Shown here one piece after another: positions 48,289 through 51,611 of a DNA stretch of 51,611 nt. Below the pieces are notes generated by a model. That model did not search any database, was not told the DNA's origin, and saw only the letters and a list, made by a program, of their open reading frames with translations. This stretch comes from Amycolatopsis antarctica (GTDB lineage: Bacteria; Actinomycetota; Actinomycetes; Mycobacteriales; Pseudonocardiaceae). Position 1 is the first letter of the stretch. Every line of letters begins with the position of its first letter. The stretch covers positions 1 through 51,611 of the forward strand of contig NZ_NKYE01000023.1 in NCBI RefSeq assembly GCF_002262875.1, in the 5' to 3' direction. A program made the translations under genes and the position numbers.

Positions 48289-49926
48289 ATGGCATGGCCG
48301 TGGACCCCGGAAATCCCGCTACTGAACGACAAGCCGGTCTTCCAGGTCACCGCGACCGCGGCCGAGAACGCCGGGCAGGGCTGCGATCTGCACGCAGCGC
48401 TGAAGGCCCGCCCCGAGACCAGGCCGGACAACGGGCGCTGGCGGCGGCGGTACAGCGACGACACCTTCACCCTCGGCCCGCTCGTCGACGCCATCGCCCA
48501 GGTGCACGGCGTCACCGCCCGGGGGACCGACCTCGGCGAGGCGGTCGGCAGGGCGCGCATGGCGTTCGGTTCCCTGCACCCGGGCTGGCGGACGTTCCTC
48601 GAACTCGCCCTGGAGCAGTACTTCGAGTACCACGAGGCGCGCGAACAGGAACTCGGCGCGCTGCGCTACCTCGGGCTGACCAACAAGGTCGCGCTGCGGC
48701 CGGGCTCTGCCGTGATGACCTGGGGGCCGTTGTACGAGAACGAATCCGGCATGCGGGAGATCCGCAGGCTCCGGTTCGGCCGGGCGCACTCCGAACACAC
48801 GGTGTGGGCCGATGTCGCCGCCTACGTCGCGGCGGAGCTTGCCACCGACCGTCCGGTCCGGCAGGTGTACGTCACCGAGGTCGGGCTCCAGGACGGCGTC
48901 GAACGGCACCTCATCAACGGGATCGCGCCCGAGCAGGCACGCGAGGGGTACGAACGTTCCGTCCGGCCGAAAGCGCGGTCCGTCGTCGAGGGTGCCGTCC
49001 GGACGCCCGGGCACGACTGCGAGTCGTGCAAGTTCACCGGCGGCTGCCCGGATCTGGTAGCCGTGCCGGGAATGCTGCAGCTCGACGCGCCCGCCGCCTG
49101 GTCGCGGTCCGTCTCCGCCCACGACCTCTCACTGCACCGGCGCTGCCCGTCCCGGTGGTACCTCCAGCGGCAGCTCAACCTGCCCCGGGAGGCGGAGGAC
49201 TCGGACACCCTGCGACGCGGAACGGCCGCGCACGCCTGGATCGACCAGGCCCACCGCCGTGGCACCGCCTGCGAGCTCGGCGACCTTCCGGCACCTGGTG
49301 CCGAGGGGGCCGGCTCCGACGGCTTGGGTTCCGGTGGGCTGGGTTCTGGTGGGCTGAGCGAGGAGGAGTACCGGCTCGCGTATCCGTTCCTGCTGCGGCA
49401 TGTGGACGTGTGCCCGTTCAGGGAAGGACCGGTGGACGTCGTCCTCGCCGAGCGCAGTGTGCACGCACGGGACCCGGAGGCGGACGTCGTCGTGGTGGCA
49501 AAGCCGGACTTGCTGATTCGGCGGGACGGGGCGCTCGTCGTGCGGGAACTGAAGACGTCCGGAGGCCACCTTCCTGCCGACGAAAGGGAAGCGCGGGACC
49601 GGTACCTGGCCGTCGTCTTCGACCTCGCGCTGCTCGCCTACGGACTGGCGGAACGGTACGACTGCGCGGAGGGGAAGGTGGAGCTGGAGATCCTGACGCC
49701 GAACGAGGCCGCCGTCTTCACCTACTCGACCGAGGATCCGCTGATGGCGAAGGTCAGCCGTGAACAGTTGAAGGCCCACGCGGAAGAATGGGCCCACGAC
49801 ACGACGTGGGATACGCGGCCCGGTCCGCAGTGCGCCTGGTGCCCGGTGCGGGAATGGTGTCCCGACCGCGATGCGTACGGGGCGACCGTCGCGGGGCCAC
49901 CACCCACCGAGGACGCTCCGTTCTGA
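48289..49926 (+). CDS. Duplicated PD-(D/E)XK nuclease-like protein with Fe-S cysteines
   Basis: A 545-aa protein of two similar halves. C-terminal half: Cys286 in HRRCPSRWYLQRQL, catalytic-type Asp407 in KPDLLIR, Glu420-x-Lys422 in VVRELKTSG, then Cys515, Cys518 and Cys524 in CAWCPVREWCPD. This is the Cas4/AddB-type PD-(D/E)XK domain with a 4Fe-4S cluster. N-terminal half repeats the plan: Cys32 in GQGCDLH, GPLYENESGMREIRRLRFG where the active site should be (Asp and Glu-x-Lys lost), then Cys244, Cys247 and Cys253 in CESCKFTGGCPD. A Gly/Ser linker (GSGGLGSGGL, about 348-357) sits in the second half. Role unknown; DNA processing is inferred. Confidence 0.75.
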   Translation: MAWPWTPEIPLLNDKPVFQVTATAAENAGQGCDLHAALKARPETRPDNGRWRRRYSDDTFTLGPLVDAIAQVHGVTARGTDLGEAVGRARMAFGSLHPGWRTFLELALEQYFEYHEAREQELGALRYLGLTNKVALRPGSAVMTWGPLYENESGMREIRRLRFGRAHSEHTVWADVAAYVAAELATDRPVRQVYVTEVGLQDGVERHLINGIAPEQAREGYERSVRPKARSVVEGAVRTPGHDCESCKFTGGCPDLVAVPGMLQLDAPAAWSRSVSAHDLSLHRRCPSRWYLQRQLNLPREAEDSDTLRRGTAAHAWIDQAHRRGTACELGDLPAPGAEGAGSDGLGSGGLGSGGLSEEEYRLAYPFLLRHVDVCPFREGPVDVVLAERSVHARDPEADVVVVAKPDLLIRRDGALVVRELKTSGGHLPADEREARDRYLAVVFDLALLAYGLAERYDCAEGKVELEILTPNEAAVFTYSTEDPLMAKVSREQLKAHAEEWAHDTTWDTRPGPQCAWCPVREWCPDRDAYGATVAGPPPTEDAPF

Positions 49927-49935
49927 TTCTCTGGG

Positions 49936-50040
49936 GGGTTTGGGGGTGAGTTCTGCTGGGGGGCTTGTTTTGGCTGGGGGGTTTGTTTTGGCGGGAGGGC
50001 TTGTTTTGGCTGGGGGGTTGGGTTTTGCGGGGTTGGGGGT
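49936..50040. repeat. G/T-rich tract with 18-bp repeats
   Basis: TTGTTTTGGC occurs at 49965, 49983 and 50001, exactly 18 bp apart, inside a run of many G5-G6 blocks. On the plus strand several G-runs could form a quadruplex. It follows the stop of the nuclease-like gene by 10 nt. Confidence 0.7.
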
Positions 50041-50044
50041 ATCG

Positions 50045-50178
50045 GGGTGGCGTCTTGGGTTTCGGGCACGCCTTCGGCGCGCCGTGGGTAACTGTCGCTG
50101 CACGGGGCGTTCGCCGTTGATGGTCACCAGCGACAGTTACCCACGGAACGGGTTTCTCGGTGCTGTCTGGTTCGGTGC
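50045..50178 (+). repeat. Right copy of the long hairpin element
   Basis: 50082-50100 and 50128-50146 form a perfect 19-bp stem around a 27-nt loop. The block is homologous, in inverted orientation, to 508-640. At stem position 14 this copy has T-A where the left copy has C-G, so both arms changed together. Confidence 0.82.
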
Positions 50179-50283
50179 GGGTGGGGTGTCGCGTCCGGTT
50201 GGGTGTGTCGCGTTCGGGTTCGTACCCCGGTTGTTGCGTCCGGTTGTCCTTCGGGGGCCTGCTTGACGGGATGGGTGGCGCTG

Positions 50284-50379
50284 GTCGGCTTGGTGCTGGT
50301 CGGTTCCTGGCTGCGCGGGGGCTCGGTGTTGGTCGGTTTGGTGCTGTCGGGTTCCTGATCGCGCGGGGGCACGGTGGTG
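50284..50379. repeat. 48-bp tandem repeat, two full units and a partial third
   Basis: 50284-50331 and 50332-50379 are alike at most positions (shared TTGGTGCTG, TTCCTG and CGCGGGGGC), and a third decayed unit starts at 50380. No gene product is supported. Confidence 0.65.
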
Positions 50380-50487
50380 ACTTGGTGCTGTCCGGCTCCC
50401 GAACCGCACGGGCAGGGCAGTCTGATGTCGTTCGGTCCTCGTCCGTGCGCGGCTCACGGCGGTTGGCGATACCTGACGCCCCTGGAG

Positions 50488-50555
50488 CGCAATATGTCGA
50501 CGTATTGCGAAATCATCCCCGCACAAGGGCAGCGCAATACGGTGCCGTAGTGCGC
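50488..50555. repeat. Two palindromes 22 bp apart
   Basis: 50488-50509 is a 22-bp palindrome with arms CGCAATA/TATTGCG around a GTCGAC centre (one pair mismatched). 50532-50555 is a 24-bp palindrome with arms GCGCAATACGG/CCGTAGTGCGC (one mismatch). Both share GCGCAATA. They may be protein-binding sites or repeat DNA. Confidence 0.6.
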
Positions 50556-50768
50556 TCGCACTCAGCCTCACCTACGCGCTGTCACCACCCAGGCGGGGGT
50601 TCCGGCCACAGTCGAACGGCCCAATCCCCTGCACAGTGCCCTACGAAGGCGTCACTTGTGGCCGTTTCTCATGCCCGGGGTCATGTTTTCGTGGATTAGT
50701 GTGGCATTAGCGTGACAGGGCGGGTCATGAATGGGACTTTCACATATTGGGGGTACCTGATGGTGTTA

Positions 50769-50797
50769 TTTCCACTCTCGTGAATGCCCGCTACAAT
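50769..50797 (+). promoter_or_regulatory. Leaderless promoter of the DUF222 gene
   Basis: -35-like TTTCCA (50769-50774), a 17-bp spacer and -10 TACAAT (50792-50797), which ends 6 nt before the ATG at 50804. TACAAT is one of the best -10 matches in the window. Confidence 0.6.
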
Positions 50798-50803
50798 GGA
50801 CAT

Positions 50804-51611
50804 ATGATCGATGGGGGATCTGTAGAAGTTCAGCTATCCACGATTCTGGACATGGAATCGCGAGAAACAGTGCGCGTCGACCACAGCGGTGTGAACCACG
50901 GCGGGCCGACCGGTGTCAGGCTCGGACGGTTGTCGCGGCGGGGGTTGCTACGGGTCATGCGGGATGCCGAGGCCGCACGCTCCCGCGCCGACGCCGTGCA
51001 GGTGCGGGCCATGGCCCGCTTCGCTGCCCTATCCGAAGGCCCGCGTGGGGTGGCAGCCGAGATCGCACTGACCTTGGCGACCACCGAACACCGCGCGCAG
51101 CGAATGGTCGCGATGGCACAAGCGTTGACCACCCGGCTACCAGCAACACTGACAGCAATGGAAACCGGCGTCATCGACGCCTACAAAGCCTCCAAAATCG
51201 TCGACGCCACCGCACCCTTGTCCGACGAGCACGCCATTGCGGTGGACACCGCAATGGCTGGCCGAGTGGACGGTCGGAATCCGTCCAGCATTCGCCGCGC
51301 GGTCGTGCGACAGGTCGCACACGTTGACCCCGACGGGCACGCCGAACGAGCCCGGAAACGGCGCCAAGAACGCAGCCTGCAACTGGTGCACCAAGACGAC
51401 GCCATGAGCACCCTCATCGCCGACCTGCCCACCGAAACCGCCACCACCATCTACACCCGCGTGGACCGCATCGCCAAAACCCTCCGCGGCCACACGGAGA
51501 CCCGCACCCTGGAACAACTCCGTGCTGACGTGTTCGCCGAACTCTGCCTCGGCCACCGTCAGAGCGAACCCCGCACCGAAATATTCGTCCACGTCGCCGC
51601 CACCACCCTCG
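50804..51611 (+). CDS. DUF222 / 13E12-repeat family protein, HNH part beyond the window
   Basis: The first 269 codons of a DUF222 protein: RSRADAVQVRAMARFAAL, VAAEIALTLATTEHRAQRM, TLTAMETGVIDAYKASKIVD and ARKRRQERSLQLVHQDDAMS. In this family a C-terminal HNH nuclease domain normally follows, which would lie past the window end. Codon use is less G/C-extreme than in neighbours (many CAA, AAA, GCA, ACA), hinting at transfer. 13E12-type elements are known phage integration sites in mycobacteria. Start by the leaderless -10. Confidence 0.88.
   Translation, partial: MIDGGSVEVQLSTILDMESRETVRVDHSGVNHGGPTGVRLGRLSRRGLLRVMRDAEAARSRADAVQVRAMARFAALSEGPRGVAAEIALTLATTEHRAQRMVAMAQALTTRLPATLTAMETGVIDAYKASKIVDATAPLSDEHAIAVDTAMAGRVDGRNPSSIRRAVVRQVAHVDPDGHAERARKRRQERSLQLVHQDDAMSTLIADLPTETATTIYTRVDRIAKTLRGHTETRTLEQLRADVFAELCLGHRQSEPRTEIFVHVAATTL

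Larger units (their letters stand above)
49927..50803. other. Gene-free, repeat-rich region of 877 nt
   Basis: No convincing gene. It holds an 18-bp G/T-rich repeat (49965-50018), the right copy of the hairpin element (50045-50178), a 48-bp tandem repeat (50284-50379), two palindromes (50488-50509 and 50532-50555) and the promoter of the DUF222 gene. The Pro/Thr-rich ORFs on the minus strand are products of these repeats. Confidence 0.6.

Noticed and set aside
50137..50571. 144-codon Pro/Thr-rich minus-strand ORF
   Set aside because: Its sequence follows directly from the 48-bp repeats and the hairpin element; no start signal or family.

Overview
The window is very GC-rich with strong third-position G/C bias, many GTG starts, GGAGG-type ribosome sites and many leaderless genes. 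The gene content (hbhA-like locus, DUF2516, DUF5134, RGCVC, CsoR/CopA, DUF222-HNH/13E12) points to an actinomycete chromosome, most likely Pseudonocardiaceae (Amycolatopsis-like). That placement is inference from gene families and style, not from a database search.

Layout. 1-1260: left edge with the 5' end of an IS3-type orfA, a large imperfect hairpin element and a degenerate 15-16 bp repeat array; no other gene. 1261-6572: Cu/Zn-SOD-like secreted protein, EamA exporter, then an ABC-2 exporter (ATPase + permease) with its own DesK/NarL-type two-component system. 6811-12595: subtilisin-like protease, GNAT, DUF574-type methyltransferase, fatty-acid desaturase and two membrane proteins. 12694-17037: copper module (CsoR operator/promoter, csoR, copZ-like chaperone, His-rich exported protein, copA) followed by a small RGCVC gene pair. 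17392-22127: trypsin-like protease, alpha-alpha-toroid protein, small membrane protein, second two-component system, FG-GAP-like secreted protein. 22379-28387: SDR plus non-haem haloperoxidase-like hydrolase, YCII, cupin with divergent ArsR-type autoregulator, PepSY/DUF5134 operon. 28527-34734: AlkZ-like winged-helix protein, membrane protein/GntR pair, PPOX protein, KDPG aldolase/KDG kinase pair, OsmC with OhrR-like MarR. 34867-43638: thiolase, hotdog/SCP2-like protein, glutaredoxin, reductase, SRPBCC, YbaK, and an hbhA locus in the mycobacterial order (XRE, HBHA, DUF2516), PCMT and TetR. 43664-49926: C39-like peptidase, CMD/SDR pair, zinc-ribbon kinase, zinc-ribbon repeat protein, VOC, CGNR regulator and a duplicated PD-(D/E)XK/Fe-S protein. 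49927-51611: a second copy of the hairpin element in inverted orientation, G-rich and 48-bp repeats, twin palindromes and a truncated DUF222 (13E12-type) gene.

Most is ordinary chromosome with short operons and many divergent regulator/target pairs. The least ordinary signals are: (i) the 545-aa nuclease-like protein at 48289-49926, whose two halves look like tandem Cas4/AddB-type PD-(D/E)XK plus Fe-S modules, the first with its active site lost but its cysteines kept; (ii) the same long hairpin element near both ends of the window in opposite orientation, with a compensatory base-pair change; (iii) a -10 hexamer placed 6-7 nt before the start codon of about fourteen genes, including two tiny ORFs, which implies leaderless transcripts and fixes several starts; (iv) three exact copies of the palindrome GTCCACWGTGGAC.
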